This document shows, in pieces, positions 47,610 through 57,822 of a DNA stretch of 64,000 nucleotides (position 1 is the stretch's first letter; each line of letters opens with the position of its first letter). Under the pieces are notes generated by a model. It worked only from the letters and a program-made list of their open reading frames with translations, was not told the origin of the DNA and did no database searches. A program made the translations under genes and the position numbers. Location: assembly GCA_002348365.1 (NCBI GenBank), contig DEBC01000130.1:12962-76961 (forward strand), in the 5' to 3' direction. The DNA comes from Alphaproteobacteria bacterium UBA2966. Lineage in GTDB: Bacteria; Pseudomonadota; Alphaproteobacteria; UBA2966.

Positions 47610-48509
47610 ATGAGTATCGACAACGCCATTCAAGATGCAGCACAGATCCTGAGGGATGCCGGCATCGAAACTGCGCGCCTCGATGCGCGATGTCTCCTGG
47701 GTCAAGTTTTGAGCATGCCGCCGATATCGCTTGCGGGCCGTCGAGACGAAGTCCTTTCCACAGAGGCATTGCGCCGATTTGGGAAGCTTGTGGCGCAGCG
47801 TTCTGCACGGACGCCGGTCTCACGAATACTCGGAGAACGAGAGTTCTGGAGTATGCCCTTTACTATCTCAGGCTCGGTACTGGATCCACGTGCAGACAGC
47901 GAGTGTCTGATCGAGGCGCTCCTCTCCCGTATCAACGATCGTGCAGCCGCGTTGCGCATACTGGATCTCGGCACGGGTAGCGGTTGTTTGCTGGCGGCTC
48001 TCTTGTATGAACTGCCTATGAGTACGGGCCTAGGGGTCGACATCGTGCCTGATGCACTGATAGTTGCTCGAAGCAATCTCATCCGGAATGGACTGGCGCA
48101 CCGGGCTCAATTTCTCTGTGGAGACTGGGCTCAGGCCCTGTGTGACGAAACCTTCGACGTCGTTCTCGTGAATCCACCATACATTCGGGCCAGCGATGCC
48201 GGAACGCTCGCACCCGAGGTGATCGACCACGACCCGCACGTTGCCCTGTTTGGAGGTTCTGACGGCCTCGCCGCCTATCGGAAAATTCTGCCCGATCTGT
48301 CTCGTCTGATGCGGCTGGGAGGGATCGTGGCAGTGGAGATTGGATTGGGCCAGCAGTTGGCTGTATCAACCATGTTGAAGGCTGCGGGATTCCCGGACGT
48401 GGAGTGCAGGCGTGACCTTGCGGGCGTTGAACGTTGCCTGTCGGCACGACTCGAGGCTCAAGAATGTCAAGACAAAAAAGGGCTTGGAATGGCGGCATGG
48501 GGCCGCTAG
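47610..48509 (+). CDS. prmC: Release factor glutamine methyltransferase PrmC
   Basis: 299 aa. It methylates the Gln of GGQ in release factors, so its place after prfA is sensible. Motif I is LDLGTGSGCLL, and the amide-methylating motif is NPPY (VLVNPPYIR). The N-terminal helical domain begins AIQDAAQILRDAGIETARLDAR. The ATG used fits PrmC length; an upstream ATG at 47541, overlapping the prfA stop by 8 bases, would add 23 residues and cannot be excluded. Confidence 0.95.
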   Translation: MSIDNAIQDAAQILRDAGIETARLDARCLLGQVLSMPPISLAGRRDEVLSTEALRRFGKLVAQRSARTPVSRILGEREFWSMPFTISGSVLDPRADSECLIEALLSRINDRAAALRILDLGTGSGCLLAALLYELPMSTGLGVDIVPDALIVARSNLIRNGLAHRAQFLCGDWAQALCDETFDVVLVNPPYIRASDAGTLAPEVIDHDPHVALFGGSDGLAAYRKILPDLSRLMRLGGIVAVEIGLGQQLAVSTMLKAAGFPDVECRRDLAGVERCLSARLEAQECQDKKGLGMAAWGR

Positions 48510-48723
48510 GGTCCGGGGCAGGATTTGACGGGAAAACAAAATCCATAACCGACCGTCGTATCCACCCCAGCAATGCCGAACGGACCAGTGTGAGACGGTC
48601 GAGTACTATTCGGGAGCGCAGGGGACCTGCCAAACAGCCGCTTTGAGTAGGTATCGCGGGATGACCCCGCACAATGCGTGGTCTGCCCACAAGCGGTGGC
48701 ACAGATACCGGTGACATGAGGTA

Positions 48724-49317
48724 ATGAAGCACAATTCGAATCCTAAGAGAGGCCGTGGCCGCTCCGGTGGCCGACGTTCAAATCACGGACCCAATCGAAC
48801 CTACGATAGCAATGGACCGGACGTAAAAGTCAGGGGGACGGCGACGCAGGTGTGTGATCGCTATCTTGCCTTGGCACGGGATGCTTCTTCTTCGGGAGAC
48901 CGGATCAAGGCGGAGGGCTATCTGCAGCACGCCGAGCATTACTATCGAGTCGTCCACGGAGACGAAGCCCAACAAGGTCAAAACCACTGGCAAAACCAGG
49001 GTCAGGGCCGTTTCAACGGGCGGCGCAATAACATGGTCGCACCGGCTGAAGTCGCGTTGTCGGGTGAACAGGCGCCCGTCTATCACATGAACGAGCAGGC
49101 CGCTGAGACCACTACGCCCCCTGCTACTGAAGAAAAGAATCAGTCCCGGGCCGAGCAGTCCAACAGTTCGAACGGGGGTACGGCCGCCAGTGTTGACGCG
49201 TCCGGATCGGAGAATATCGCGAGCGCCGATGGCCGCGAAAAGCGGGAAGCCGTGATCGAGGAAACCAGCGACATGGAATCGACCGAGTCGGAAGGAAACA
49301 CCGCCGCGAGTGCCTGA
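48724..49317 (+). CDS. DUF4167 family protein
   Basis: 197 aa. The conserved N-terminal part reads NPKRGRGRSGGR...RTYDSNGPDVKVRGTATQVCDRYLALARDA and ...RIKAEGYLQHAEHYYRV, the DUF4167 signature found in almost all alphaproteobacteria. An Arg/Gly-rich start suggests nucleic acid or ribosome contact. The rest is Gln/Asn/Glu/Ala-rich and probably disordered. Function unknown. Position between prmC and clpB is conserved. It lies 214 bases after prmC, so it may have its own promoter. Confidence 0.92.
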   Translation: MKHNSNPKRGRGRSGGRRSNHGPNRTYDSNGPDVKVRGTATQVCDRYLALARDASSSGDRIKAEGYLQHAEHYYRVVHGDEAQQGQNHWQNQGQGRFNGRRNNMVAPAEVALSGEQAPVYHMNEQAAETTTPPATEEKNQSRAEQSNSSNGGTAASVDASGSENIASADGREKREAVIEETSDMESTESEGNTAASA

Positions 49318-49418
49318 CCGGCGTCAGTGCCGGGGTGCGGTTTCAAAACTTAATCAATCGGCAATGATCCTCAGGGCAAACTGCTCTGGGGTTTAGAACA
49401 GATTTACGACTTGCGCCT

Positions 49419-49449
49419 CTTGTGTGGCAATTGAGCAACACTACATAAG
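49419..49449 (+). promoter_or_regulatory. Possible heat-shock promoter of clpB
   Basis: CTTGTGT at 49419-49425 and CTACATAAG at 49441-49449, 140 bases upstream of clpB, resemble the CTTG...(C)CATnTA pattern of sigma-32 promoters with about a 15-base spacer. The match at the -10 is partial. clpB is a classic sigma-32 target, which is the main reason to suggest it. Confidence 0.3.
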
Positions 49450-49589
49450 AGGGCGCGCGATTGCGACTGATGGATGCGGGTTATTTGATTCTCGCATGCG
49501 GTGTCGGGTCGTGCCGCTGGGCTGCCAGCTTGCGGGCCACGGGGCAGGCGGCGATTTGAGAACAGATTTTGCTTTGTTGGGGCATCGTT

Positions 49590-52178
49590 ATGGAATTTGA
49601 GACCTATACCGAGCGGTCCCGAGGATTCGTCCAGTCGGCGCAGGGCTTGGCACTGCGGACCGGACATCAGCGGTTCACGCCCGAGCACCTGCTCAAGGTG
49701 CTGCTTGATGACGAAGAAGGACTGTGCGCAATCCTGATCGGCGGCGCCGGCGGCGATCCCAAGGCGGCACAGGCCGGAGTAGAAACCGCACTTGCCAAGC
49801 TTCCCAAAGTTGAAGGCTCGGGTGCCGGTCAAGTCTATCTGGCGCCCGAGACGGCCCACCTGTTCGAATCAGCGGAGAAATTGGCGGGAAAAGCCGGAGA
49901 CACCTACGTCACGGTTGAGCGTTTGTTGCTGGCACTGGCGCTGGCGACGGATACACCTTCGGCAGAAATTTTGAAGAGTGCCGGCGTTACGCCGCAAGCT
50001 CTGGATGCCGCAATCTCGGATATGCGCAAGGGTCGCACGGCGGATACGGCAGGGGCTGAGGATACTTTCGAGGCTTTGAGCAAGTATGCGCGCGATCTGA
50101 CTGAGGACGCGACCCAGGGCCGACTCGATCCTGTTATCGGCCGCGATGAAGAAATCCGCCGCACCATTCAGGTCTTGTCGAGGCGCACGAAGAACAATCC
50201 CGTTCTCATTGGTGAGCCCGGCGTGGGCAAGACGGCCATCGTGGAAGGTCTGGCGCAACGAATCGTGAATCGAGACATTCCTGAATCGCTTCGGGACAAA
50301 CGCCTCATGGCATTGGATCTGGGCGCGTTGATTGCAGGCGCTAAGTTTCGTGGCGAGTTTGAAGAACGGTTGAAAGCCGTACTTTCGGAAATCCAGACCG
50401 CTCGCGATGTCATCCTGTTCATTGATGAGATGCACACGCTCGTCGGCGCAGGGGCAGCGGAAGGCGCGATGGACGCCTCGAATCTCCTGAAGCCTGCACT
50501 GGCGAGAGGGGAGCTCCACTGTGTCGGTGCTACAACACTTGATGAGTACCGCAAGCATGTCGAGAAAGACGGTGCGCTGGCCCGCCGATTTCAGGCGGTC
50601 TTCGTCACCGAGCCGACCGTGGAGGATTCGGTTTCAATCCTGCGTGGGCTGAAAGAGAAGTATGAACTCCACCATGGCGTCCGCATCACGGACGGTGCCA
50701 TCGTTGCGGCAGCCACGCTGTCCAACCGCTATATCACCGATCGATTCCTGCCTGACAAAGCTATCGACCTGGTTGATGAGGCAACCAGTCGTCGACGTAT
50801 GGAAGTGGATTCCAAACCCGAGGAAATCGACGAACTCGATCGTCGGATTATTCAGCTCAAGATCGAACGGGAGGCGCTGAAAAAGGAAGATGACTCCGCG
50901 TCCCGTGAAAGATTGGAACGACTGGAGAAAGAACTCGCGGAGCTTGAGCAGGGGGCGGCGGTACTGACTGCAAAGTGGCAGGCACAGAAGGACAAGCTTG
51001 CCGGCGCTCAAAAGGTGAAGGAAGAACTCGACATCGCCCGCAATGATCTCGAGCGAGCGCAACGGGACGGTGATCTCGCGCGAGCCGGTGAACTTGCCTA
51101 CGGCGTCATTCCAGAGTTGGAAAAGTGCCTTGCAGACCCGCAAGAGGCCGATGAGCAGCAGATCATGCGCGAAGAGGTTACGGCTGAGGATATAGCCAAT
51201 GTCGTCGCCCGCTGGACAGGCGTTCCGGTTGACAAGATGCTGGAGGGTGAGCGCGAGAAGCTGCTGGGTATGGAAGAGGACCTTGCCAAGCGCGTGGTTG
51301 GCCAGCAGGAGGCTGTCAGCGCCGTTGCCAATGCCGTGCGCCGTGCGCGTGCGGGTCTACAGGACTCCAACCGGCCCATTGGTTCCTTCCTGTTTCTCGG
51401 GCCGACCGGTGTGGGCAAGACCGAACTTACCAAAGCGCTTGCGGAACGCCTGTTTGATGACGAACAGGCCATGGTCCGAATCGATATGTCGGAGTACATG
51501 GAGAAGCATGCCGTCGCCCGTCTGATTGGCGCGCCGCCCGGGTATGTAGGATACGAGGAGGGTGGTGCACTCACCGAGGTGGTTCGCCGTCGCCCGTATC
51601 AGGTGATTTTGTTCGACGAGATCGAGAAGGCGCACCCTGACGTGTTCAACGTCTTGTTGCAGGTCCTGGATGATGGTCGGTTAACGGATGGCCAAGGGCG
51701 CACGGTCGATTTCAGGAATACGCTGATTATCCTCACATCAAACTTGGGTTCTGACTATCTCGCGGCGCTGGCGGATGGCGAAGATGTCGAATCGGCGCGT
51801 GACCAGGTCATGGATGTGGTCCGTACCGCGTTCCGGCCCGAGTTCCTCAATCGTCTCGACGAGGTCATTCTGTTCCATCGTCTCGGCCGCCAGGATATGA
51901 CGGGCATCGTCGACATCCAGTTGCGCTCCCTCGAGGCCCTTCTGGCCGATCGAAAGATTTCTCTCGAAGTCGAGGAATCTGGCCGCGTGTGGCTGGCAAA
52001 CGCCGGCTACGATCCGGTGTACGGTGCACGCCCGCTCAAACGGGTGATCCAGCGCCAGCTGCAAAACGTCCTGGCTGGCATGATTCTGGAAGGCGCGATC
52101 GCCGAAGGCGAGACGGTAAAGGTCACCGCCGGAGATGGCGGGCTATCGGTGAACGGTGAGTTGATCCAGGCGGCATAG
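49590..52178 (+). CDS. clpB: Disaggregase chaperone ClpB
   Basis: 862 aa Hsp100 unfoldase that rescues aggregated proteins with DnaK. Domains: N-domain with two Clp repeats (1-145), AAA-1 with Walker A GEPGVGKT (208-215) and [10 protein letters not shown], the coiled-coil middle domain (rich in Glu/Lys/Leu, about 400-525), AAA-2 with GPTGVGKT and [10 protein letters not shown], and the small C-terminal domain. Length is normal. An open frame starts seven codons earlier; the ATG before EFETYTERS is the family start. It ends at a strong terminator. Confidence 0.98.
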   Translation: MEFETYTERSRGFVQSAQGLALRTGHQRFTPEHLLKVLLDDEEGLCAILIGGAGGDPKAAQAGVETALAKLPKVEGSGAGQVYLAPETAHLFESAEKLAGKAGDTYVTVERLLLALALATDTPSAEILKSAGVTPQALDAAISDMRKGRTADTAGAEDTFEALSKYARDLTEDATQGRLDPVIGRDEEIRRTIQVLSRRTKNNPVLIGEPGVGKTAIVEGLAQRIVNRDIPESLRDKRLMALDLGALIAGAKFRGEFEERLKAVLSEIQTARDVILFIDEMHTLVGAGAAEGAMDASNLLKPALARGELHCVGATTLDEYRKHVEKDGALARRFQAVFVTEPTVEDSVSILRGLKEKYELHHGVRITDGAIVAAATLSNRYITDRFLPDKAIDLVDEATSRRRMEVDSKPEEIDELDRRIIQLKIEREALKKEDDSASRERLERLEKELAELEQGAAVLTAKWQAQKDKLAGAQKVKEELDIARNDLERAQRDGDLARAGELAYGVIPELEKCLADPQEADEQQIMREEVTAEDIANVVARWTGVPVDKMLEGEREKLLGMEEDLAKRVVGQQEAVSAVANAVRRARAGLQDSNRPIGSFLFLGPTGVGKTELTKALAERLFDDEQAMVRIDMSEYMEKHAVARLIGAPPGYVGYEEGGALTEVVRRRPYQVILFDEIEKAHPDVFNVLLQVLDDGRLTDGQGRTVDFRNTLIILTSNLGSDYLAALADGEDVESARDQVMDVVRTAFRPEFLNRLDEVILFHRLGRQDMTGIVDIQLRSLEALLADRKISLEVEESGRVWLANAGYDPVYGARPLKRVIQRQLQNVLAGMILEGAIAEGETVKVTAGDGGLSVNGELIQAA

Positions 52179-52200
52179 ACAGGATTTAATGTATTGAAAT

Positions 52201-52223
52201 AAAGGGAAAAATTCCCTTTTTTT
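52201..52223. terminator. Bidirectional terminator between clpB and the M23 peptidase gene
   Basis: AAAGGGAA/TTCCCTTT forms a perfect 8-bp stem with a 3-base loop and a run of Ts on the plus strand; on the minus strand the preceding A-rich stretch gives a second T run. It lies 23 bases after clpB and overlaps the stop codon of the convergent M23 gene (stop at 52222-52224). Confidence 0.9.
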
Positions 52224-53658
52224 ACCGCTTCACGCTTGCCACACGAGACGACGCGGGTGTTTCGTTGAGTGCCACGTCGGTCTTGGCTTTCTCTTCCAGA
52301 AAACGCGCCAGTTCCGAACCCTTCAGTTTCTTTCCGGTCGGCAGTTTGAGCTTCAGCGGGTTCAGCTTCTTGCCGTTTCGATGCACCTCATAGTGAAGAT
52401 GCGGGCCCGTAGAACGACCGGTTGTTCCGACATATCCGATGATCTGGCCTTGGCGAACCCTTTTCCCGGACCGGACTCCTTTCGCGTAGCCCTTCAGGTG
52501 TGCATAGGCTGTCTTGTACGTGCTGTTGTGGCGGATCCGGACGTACTTGCCATAAGCGCCGTAACGGCTCGCGCGTTCAACGACTCCGTCTCCGGCCGCC
52601 ATGATCGGAGTGCCACGGGGAGCGGCAAAATCAAGACCACGATGCATCATGGTGTATCCCAGGATCGGATGCCGGCGCTTGCCGAAGCGTGAGGAAAGGC
52701 GCGCGCCGTCGATGGGTGTTTTCATCAGGGCTTTGCGGGCGCTCTGGCCCTTGGCATCGTAGTAGTCGACGGCGCCGTCCTCGGTCGCGAATCGATAAAG
52801 CTGTAGGTCCTCGCCGCTCAACGCGAGGGAAGCATATAGAATATCGCCATTCTTTACGGCGCGTCCGTCTTCGTCTTTGAACGACTCGAACAGGATCTCG
52901 AAGCGGTCGCCATGCCGGATCTCACGCTGGAAATCGACATCCCAGCTGAACATCCGGATGAGGTCCATGATGACGCGAGCCGGAACACCCGTGCGACGGG
53001 CCGAGACGAACAGACTGTCGTCGATTCGATCTGCGCCCCGGACAAATGAGGGCTCCAGGGATTGCACAATTTCCTGGGCCTCAAAACCGTCTTCAGTGCG
53101 GACGGCGGATACGCTGCGCTCGACATCCAGGGTCACGATCACCGCGACAAGCGCATCGCCCTTGGCCGCATTGCCATCCGATTCTGGCTCGGGGCGGAAT
53201 GCCGCAGTCAATTTCTGACCCACCTTGAGTCTACGAGGATCAAAGATCGATTTAAGGGCCCCAATCGCTGTGTGGGCTTCCTCACGTTTTGCGCCTGCTC
53301 GGCGCAATACCCGCATCAGTGTGTCGCCGCGCCGCACCGTGAGGTGCCGTTCGTCGATGACCGGTTCGGCCTGTGCAGGAGGCGAGATCGCCAGTTCTGG
53401 TTCGGATCCCTCCTGGGCTTCAATATCTGTTGTGGTAACAGGGCCAAGCGGTGCGGTGGCAGCCTTGTCTGGAACCGACACCAGCTCGAGTGCCCGACCG
53501 TTCGCATTTCCGAAAGCCGGCAAATCCAGTGCCGTCGCGAGGGCCATAAAGACACCCAACCCGAGGATGATCCCGTAGGCCGTGAATCTGCCCTCGCCTT
53601 GACCAGCGAGGCGTTCGCTGTCACGCCAGATTCGAGGCGCCGATTGTTTTCTGGCCAT
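52222..53658 (-). CDS. M23-family peptidoglycan endopeptidase with N-terminal membrane anchor
   Basis: 478 aa. A membrane span (about 28-48) is followed by a Pro/Glu-rich linker and a LysM/OapA-like segment (LTVRRGDTLMRVLRRAGA). The zinc M23 domain is near the C-terminus: HRGLDFAAPRGTPIMAAGDGVVE (first His/Asp) and THLHYEVHRNG-type HxH (here HLHYEVH). It probably trims peptidoglycan cross-links during growth or division, like MepM/NlpD-type enzymes. Convergent with clpB; its stop is within the shared terminator. Confidence 0.93.
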   Translation of the reverse strand: MARKQSAPRIWRDSERLAGQGEGRFTAYGIILGLGVFMALATALDLPAFGNANGRALELVSVPDKAATAPLGPVTTTDIEAQEGSEPELAISPPAQAEPVIDERHLTVRRGDTLMRVLRRAGAKREEAHTAIGALKSIFDPRRLKVGQKLTAAFRPEPESDGNAAKGDALVAVIVTLDVERSVSAVRTEDGFEAQEIVQSLEPSFVRGADRIDDSLFVSARRTGVPARVIMDLIRMFSWDVDFQREIRHGDRFEILFESFKDEDGRAVKNGDILYASLALSGEDLQLYRFATEDGAVDYYDAKGQSARKALMKTPIDGARLSSRFGKRRHPILGYTMMHRGLDFAAPRGTPIMAAGDGVVERASRYGAYGKYVRIRHNSTYKTAYAHLKGYAKGVRSGKRVRQGQIIGYVGTTGRSTGPHLHYEVHRNGKKLNPLKLKLPTGKKLKGSELARFLEEKAKTDVALNETPASSRVASVKR

Positions 53659-53890
53659 TACCGAAACATTGCTCCCACCATGACCCCCGACGCGGATTCC
53701 TTGGGGGATTCCAGGGAGTTGAAACCGAAGCCGCGCAAAAATGGCAAGAACTCGATTCTCTTGTCAAGGATTTTTTGTATTAGAATCAATGCGATTTTCA
53801 GATTTCCTAATGACAATTCAGAGAATGATCTGAGACCTGATTGGAATTAGGTGACTCAATTTCTCGTTCTCGATTTCCGAGCCAGATCAA

Positions 53891-53907
53891 CACGTCCGTC
53901 GGACGTG
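53891..53907. repeat. Perfect palindrome downstream of the amrB-amrA gene
   Basis: CACGTCCG and CGGACGTG face each other around one base. It lies 28 bases past the amrB-amrA stop and 233 bases upstream of the M23 gene start (both minus). It could be a terminator stem without a T run or a binding site for a dimeric regulator of the M23 gene. The rest of the 53659-53934 spacer is AT-rich with no gene seen. Confidence 0.4.
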
Positions 53908-53934
53908 ACTGCTCTCATAGGGTTAACGGAGGGG

Positions 53935-55332
53935 TCAGGGTGCCGAATCGAAAGATTCGGTGGTGTAGCGCCACACGCGCAGGTCATCGGCCCAGTAGTC
54001 GGGTGTGAAACCTGCCTTGGTTTTTAGATGTTGGAGAAAGATCGGTGCCTCCGGGTAGTGTTTCCAGACTTGCGGCAGGAACGTAGCCCGCTTCTTTCCA
54101 TCCTCCAATATCAGTCCGTCGATACCGGGTCGAAGCTTGGCTATCAGATCGTCTTCCGAATTGAATTTGATGGAGACCGGTATGCTCAGCACGGAAATGC
54201 TGAGGTCGACATTGTCGTATTCCTCTGAGGTCAACGGCTGGAATCGGGGATCCTTGAAGGCTGCCCGAAAAGCGTTCTGAGCGACATCGACTGCCAAAGG
54301 TTGATGCGGAACCAGAGATCCGATGCAACCCCGCAGGCGCCCCTCGCATTCCAATGTAACGAAGCTGGCACGCGGTGCGGACAACCGGGGCGGCAACAGG
54401 GTGGTCGACAAGCTGGGTTCCTTGCCCGTGGACAGGCCCGAGCGAATGGCACGGTGTGCGATGTCGCCGAGGCGACGCCGGAACCTCTCGGACAGGCGTT
54501 GGCGATCCCCCTCTTCGACAATGAATGAACCATAACCGACCACCTTGTCACGGGGCCCTGCGGTATCGCCCGAATTCCGAAGATCCACCAGCGTGATGCG
54601 AAGGTCGCGACGCTGGGCCAGCGCCATGAGACCGCGTATCGGTCGGCCGCCGCAGGCTCCTTCCGTGGTGACCTTATCCATCTGCAGCATCTGGATCGCC
54701 CGACAGGTTGCCTCGTCCATTGAACTTGCCTTGGCGTAGTCGTGGTAGTGGCTGAGATCGGAACTGATCACCACCAGCGTTTCCGGGCCGCCCCAAAGCG
54801 CGTCCAGTACTCGTGCGACATCCTCGGGAGCCGCGTCACCCACCACGATGGGGACCAGGTTGAAGTCGCCCAGAATCGTTTGCAGGAAGGGCAGGTGAAC
54901 TTCCAGGCTGTGTTCCTGCGCGTGTGCCTCATCCATCAGACGGACCTGGGAAAATCCGGCGATCTCTGCAATCGCTCGGGCGTCGATGGGAATCGGGCCG
55001 AGCGGCGTGACATAGGCCTCGGCGCTCGGCACGGCGAGACCGCTGAAGCCGACCCGGTGAGAGGGTCCCAGCAGGATCCCCCGATTGACCGTCCCGCGAG
55101 CTACCTCCAGGCGCGTGTATACCGAAGCGGCTACCGGACCCGAATAGACGTAACCGGCATGCGGGGCGATGACCGCCTTGGGCCAGGGCGTATCCGGATC
55201 TTCAAGATGGGTTTGGCGTGCTCCGTTCAGATAGGCATCCACCGCAGCCCGCAGTTCGCCCGGATCTTCTGGATAGAAAAACCCCGCGACGGCCGGCGCT
55301 CTGATGTGTTCGAAAGATTCCTGAGTGGCCAT
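53935..55332 (-). CDS. amrB: AmmeMemoRadiSam proteins B and A fused (MEMO1 + AMMECR1)
   Basis: 465 aa from the chosen ATG. Numbers here count from that start plus seven, since an in-frame TTG lies seven codons earlier. The first part (about 15-285) is a MEMO1/AmrB dioxygenase-like domain with metal-type residues H65 (APHAGYVYSG), H99 (GPSHR) and C234 (EGACGGRPI). The second part (about 290-470) is an AMMECR1/AmrA domain with its core LECEGRLRGCIGSL. Often these are separate genes; here they are one chain. Together with the divergent radical-SAM gene amrS at 56.6 kb they form the AmmeMemoRadiSam set, which is widespread but whose reaction I do not know. Function is therefore not assigned. Confidence 0.9.
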   Translation of the reverse strand: MATQESFEHIRAPAVAGFFYPEDPGELRAAVDAYLNGARQTHLEDPDTPWPKAVIAPHAGYVYSGPVAASVYTRLEVARGTVNRGILLGPSHRVGFSGLAVPSAEAYVTPLGPIPIDARAIAEIAGFSQVRLMDEAHAQEHSLEVHLPFLQTILGDFNLVPIVVGDAAPEDVARVLDALWGGPETLVVISSDLSHYHDYAKASSMDEATCRAIQMLQMDKVTTEGACGGRPIRGLMALAQRRDLRITLVDLRNSGDTAGPRDKVVGYGSFIVEEGDRQRLSERFRRRLGDIAHRAIRSGLSTGKEPSLSTTLLPPRLSAPRASFVTLECEGRLRGCIGSLVPHQPLAVDVAQNAFRAAFKDPRFQPLTSEEYDNVDLSISVLSIPVSIKFNSEDDLIAKLRPGIDGLILEDGKKRATFLPQVWKHYPEAPIFLQHLKTKAGFTPDYWADDLRVWRYTTESFDSAP

Positions 55333-55446
55333 GGTCCCGACCCTCGCCTGCAATCACCGGACTTCGGTGCTGTTCCCTCGTATGGGTGGGGCTATGTCAC
55401 TCTAATGACTGCCCGCAAGCCTGCCAAGTATGCCTCCGAAATTTGA

Positions 55447-56508
55447 CTAAACAGTGGCAACGGGCGTCACGGGTGAGCCCACGGCGCCCGAGATTCTGAG
55501 CGGCGGCGCGGTCAGCAGGAAGCGGCTGCGGCCATTTGACCGCAACCAATCGGCAAGTTCACTGAGGTGCCATAGCTCGGCGAGAGGGACCCCCAACCTG
55601 AACAGGCAATGTTCGTGCAACGGGAGCCAGGGACGTCGCGCCCCGGGCCCGGAGTCGTCCGGATTGGGCAGTAGTGGATCGCACTCCACGGCGAAGTTGT
55701 CGGCAATCAGCGCAACGAGTTCGCTGTCCGTGATCCACTGCAGCAGCCGCGCATCCCAGCCGTTCAATTCAGCATAGGGATTGGGCCGAACGCGTGCGGG
55801 ATCGGGCGTGCCGCCCATTTCCATCAACATGCGGCCGAAACCCGAGTGCAGCAATACCATGTCCCCCGACTCAACGACCACGTTGTCGGCTTCCATGATC
55901 ATCATCAGGTCGTCATAGCCGACCTTTCGGCCCGTCGTGCTGAAATGTGCTTCCAGGTCGATCATGACACCGCGACCCTGCACGCAGGCCACCGCAAAAT
56001 TATCGATACTGAGAGCTTTTGCCTGGGCTCCTTCGTACCGGTCGTAACCGTCAATACCGGTGTCGGACGTGGGGTCTTGGAAGTGCTAATCCCCGCGATA
56101 ACCGTTGTAGTAGACGATCTCGGGAACGCCGTCGCCGTCGGCATCGAACATCGAACCGACAAGCGCCAGGGAATCCCACTGAGAAGAGTATTGAGAGTAG
56201 AGAAGGACGATGTCGTCGTTCACGACATCGGTAATCTCCGAGCCTTGGGAGACCGACTCGTGGTTAAAGCAGGGTCGCCCGTCCCGATCGGGTGTAAAGA
56301 TGCGCGGCGGATTTCGACGCGGATTGACCGCGTTTCCGCCCGGATAATTGAGAGGAAGACTGAGGCAGAAATTTAGTCCCTCCCGTACTTCTGCCACGCC
56401 CTCGCGGACCTTTTCCGGTGTCAGCAGGTTCAGGCGTCCGATCTGGTCATCGGGGCCGAATTCGCCCCAAGTGGAACCCTCGGGCCGATTCTTCCAGCGT
56501 TGTGCCAT
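55447..56508 (-). pseudogene. Cyclase-family (Kyn formamidase-like) protein interrupted by one TAG
   Basis: The frame encodes a cyclase/kynurenine-formamidase superfamily hydrolase: GEFGPDDQIGRLNLLTPEKV at the start, then EITDVVNDD, followed after the break by QGRGVMIDLEAHF, MVLLHSGFGRM and PLHEHCLFRLGVP in the second half. The family usually has metal-binding His/Asp in the GRG-x-L-I-D-L-x-x-x-F region; the final H of DLEAHF fits. A TAG at 56086-56088 sits between ...YYNGYRGD and HFQDP. The rest is in frame to 55447. The ATG at 56508 follows GGGAGGG. It is directly upstream of amrB-amrA in the same direction. Probably a recent pseudogene. Confidence 0.8.
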
Positions 56509-56597
56509 GACACCCTCCCTTATCTGCGACAATCTCAACGTCACCTGTCAGGCGGGCCCTTCAAAAGCTGCCGCCCCGGTTTCATATATCGTCTAGA

Positions 56598-57773
56598 ATG
56601 ATGCCAGCGGATGGACCAATGAGCACTGCAGCGACACCGGAAGACGTGATATCGGGCGTCGAGGGGCGTTACTGGCATGCCCTCGAAGACGGACGGGTTC
56701 AGTGTGATGTTTGCCCCAGGTTCTGCAAGCTGAAGGACGGTCAGCGGGGTCTCTGCTTTGTGCGAGCCAACGACGGCGGCCGCATCGTACTCACGACTTA
56801 CGGCCGCTCCAGTGGATTCTGCGTCGATCCCATCGAAAAGAAGCCGCTCAATCAATTCCTTCCCGGTACGCCGGTTTTTTCATTTGGAACGGCGGGCTGC
56901 AATTTAACCTGCAAGTTCTGCCAGAATTGGGATATCAGCAAGTCGCGGGAGATCGATACCCTGGCCGATGCGGCGGCGCCAGAGACATTGGCGGAAGCGG
57001 CGCTGCGACTTGGCTGCCGTTCGGTTGCCTACACCTACAACGATCCAACGATATTTCTCGAGTATGCGGTGGATGTCGCCAAGGCTTGCCATGACGTGGG
57101 TGTGAAGTCGGTCGCGGTGACGGCCGGATACATCGCCCCCGAGGCGCGGGAGGAGTTCTACGCGCACATGGACGCCGCCAACCTCGATCTCAAGGCGTTC
57201 ACCGAGGACTTCTATCACAAGCTCTGCACGGGAGAGCTTGCCCGGGTTCTCGATACGCTGGTCTACCTGCGCAACGAAACGGACGTCTGGTTCGAGGTCA
57301 CGACGCTGCTCATCCCCGGTCAGAACGACTCGTCCGAAGAGATCTACAACATGACGCGTTGGTTCCTAGACAACCTCGGCTCGAACGTGCCGCTGCACTT
57401 CAGTGCGTTTCACCCCGACTATCGAATGCGCGATATTCCCCGCACGCCCCACGGCACACTGATCCGGGCCCGGGATATCGCGCTGCGGAACGGCCTCCAC
57501 TACGTCTATGTCGGCAACGTCCACGACGAGGCCTGCAGCTCGACCTATTGCCCGGGCTGCGGGGAGAAAGTGATCGGCCGGGACTGGTATCAGTTGACCC
57601 ACTGGCATCTCGACCCTACCGGCCATTGCCGCTCTTGCGGAATCACCGTATCGGGTGTCTATGACGGTCCGCCCGGCGATTGGGGCCGCAAGCGCAAGCC
57701 GATTCGACTGATCGATTTTGACAAGCGCCGTCGCTCCGGCTCCATGATCGGTCACAACCGCCGGCCGGCGTAG
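56598..57773 (+). CDS. amrS: AmmeMemoRadiSam system radical SAM enzyme
   Basis: 391 aa. The radical-SAM cluster motif is CNLTCKFC (C101, C105, C108) within GTAGCNLTCKFCQNWDIS. An N-terminal Cys-rich stretch (CDVCPRFCKLKDGQRGLC) and C-terminal zinc-ribbon-like pairs (CPGC and CRSCG) are typical of AmrS and of the PflA-like glycyl-radical activase relatives. Its product is not known. It is divergent from the interrupted cyclase, 89 bases away, with amrB-amrA beyond it. The start may also be the ATG seven codons in. It converges with a GNAT gene. Confidence 0.93.
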   Translation: MMPADGPMSTAATPEDVISGVEGRYWHALEDGRVQCDVCPRFCKLKDGQRGLCFVRANDGGRIVLTTYGRSSGFCVDPIEKKPLNQFLPGTPVFSFGTAGCNLTCKFCQNWDISKSREIDTLADAAAPETLAEAALRLGCRSVAYTYNDPTIFLEYAVDVAKACHDVGVKSVAVTAGYIAPEAREEFYAHMDAANLDLKAFTEDFYHKLCTGELARVLDTLVYLRNETDVWFEVTTLLIPGQNDSSEEIYNMTRWFLDNLGSNVPLHFSAFHPDYRMRDIPRTPHGTLIRARDIALRNGLHYVYVGNVHDEACSSTYCPGCGEKVIGRDWYQLTHWHLDPTGHCRSCGITVSGVYDGPPGDWGRKRKPIRLIDFDKRRRSGSMIGHNRRPA

Positions 57774-57799
57774 CCCTTACCCGCCTCGTGGTGACCGGC

Positions 57800-57822
57800 G
57801 CCCTCTCCCTCAGGGAGAGGGC
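57800..57822. repeat. CCCTCTCCCT palindrome between convergent genes
   Basis: GCCCTCTCCCT and AGGGAGAGGGC make a perfect 11-bp inverted repeat with one centre base, 26 bases after amrS and 37 before the end of the GNAT gene, followed by a G-rich tail (GGGTGAGGGGG). This is the family of interspersed GC-palindromes seen between convergent genes of many bacteria. It could stop transcription from both sides although it has no T run. Confidence 0.6.

Noticed and set aside
46568..47629. 353-aa minus-strand frame
   Set aside because: Antisense to prfA; no homology signs.
48510..48723. Possible small gene between prmC and DUF4167
   Set aside because: No frame with a plausible start, ribosome site or protein-like composition.
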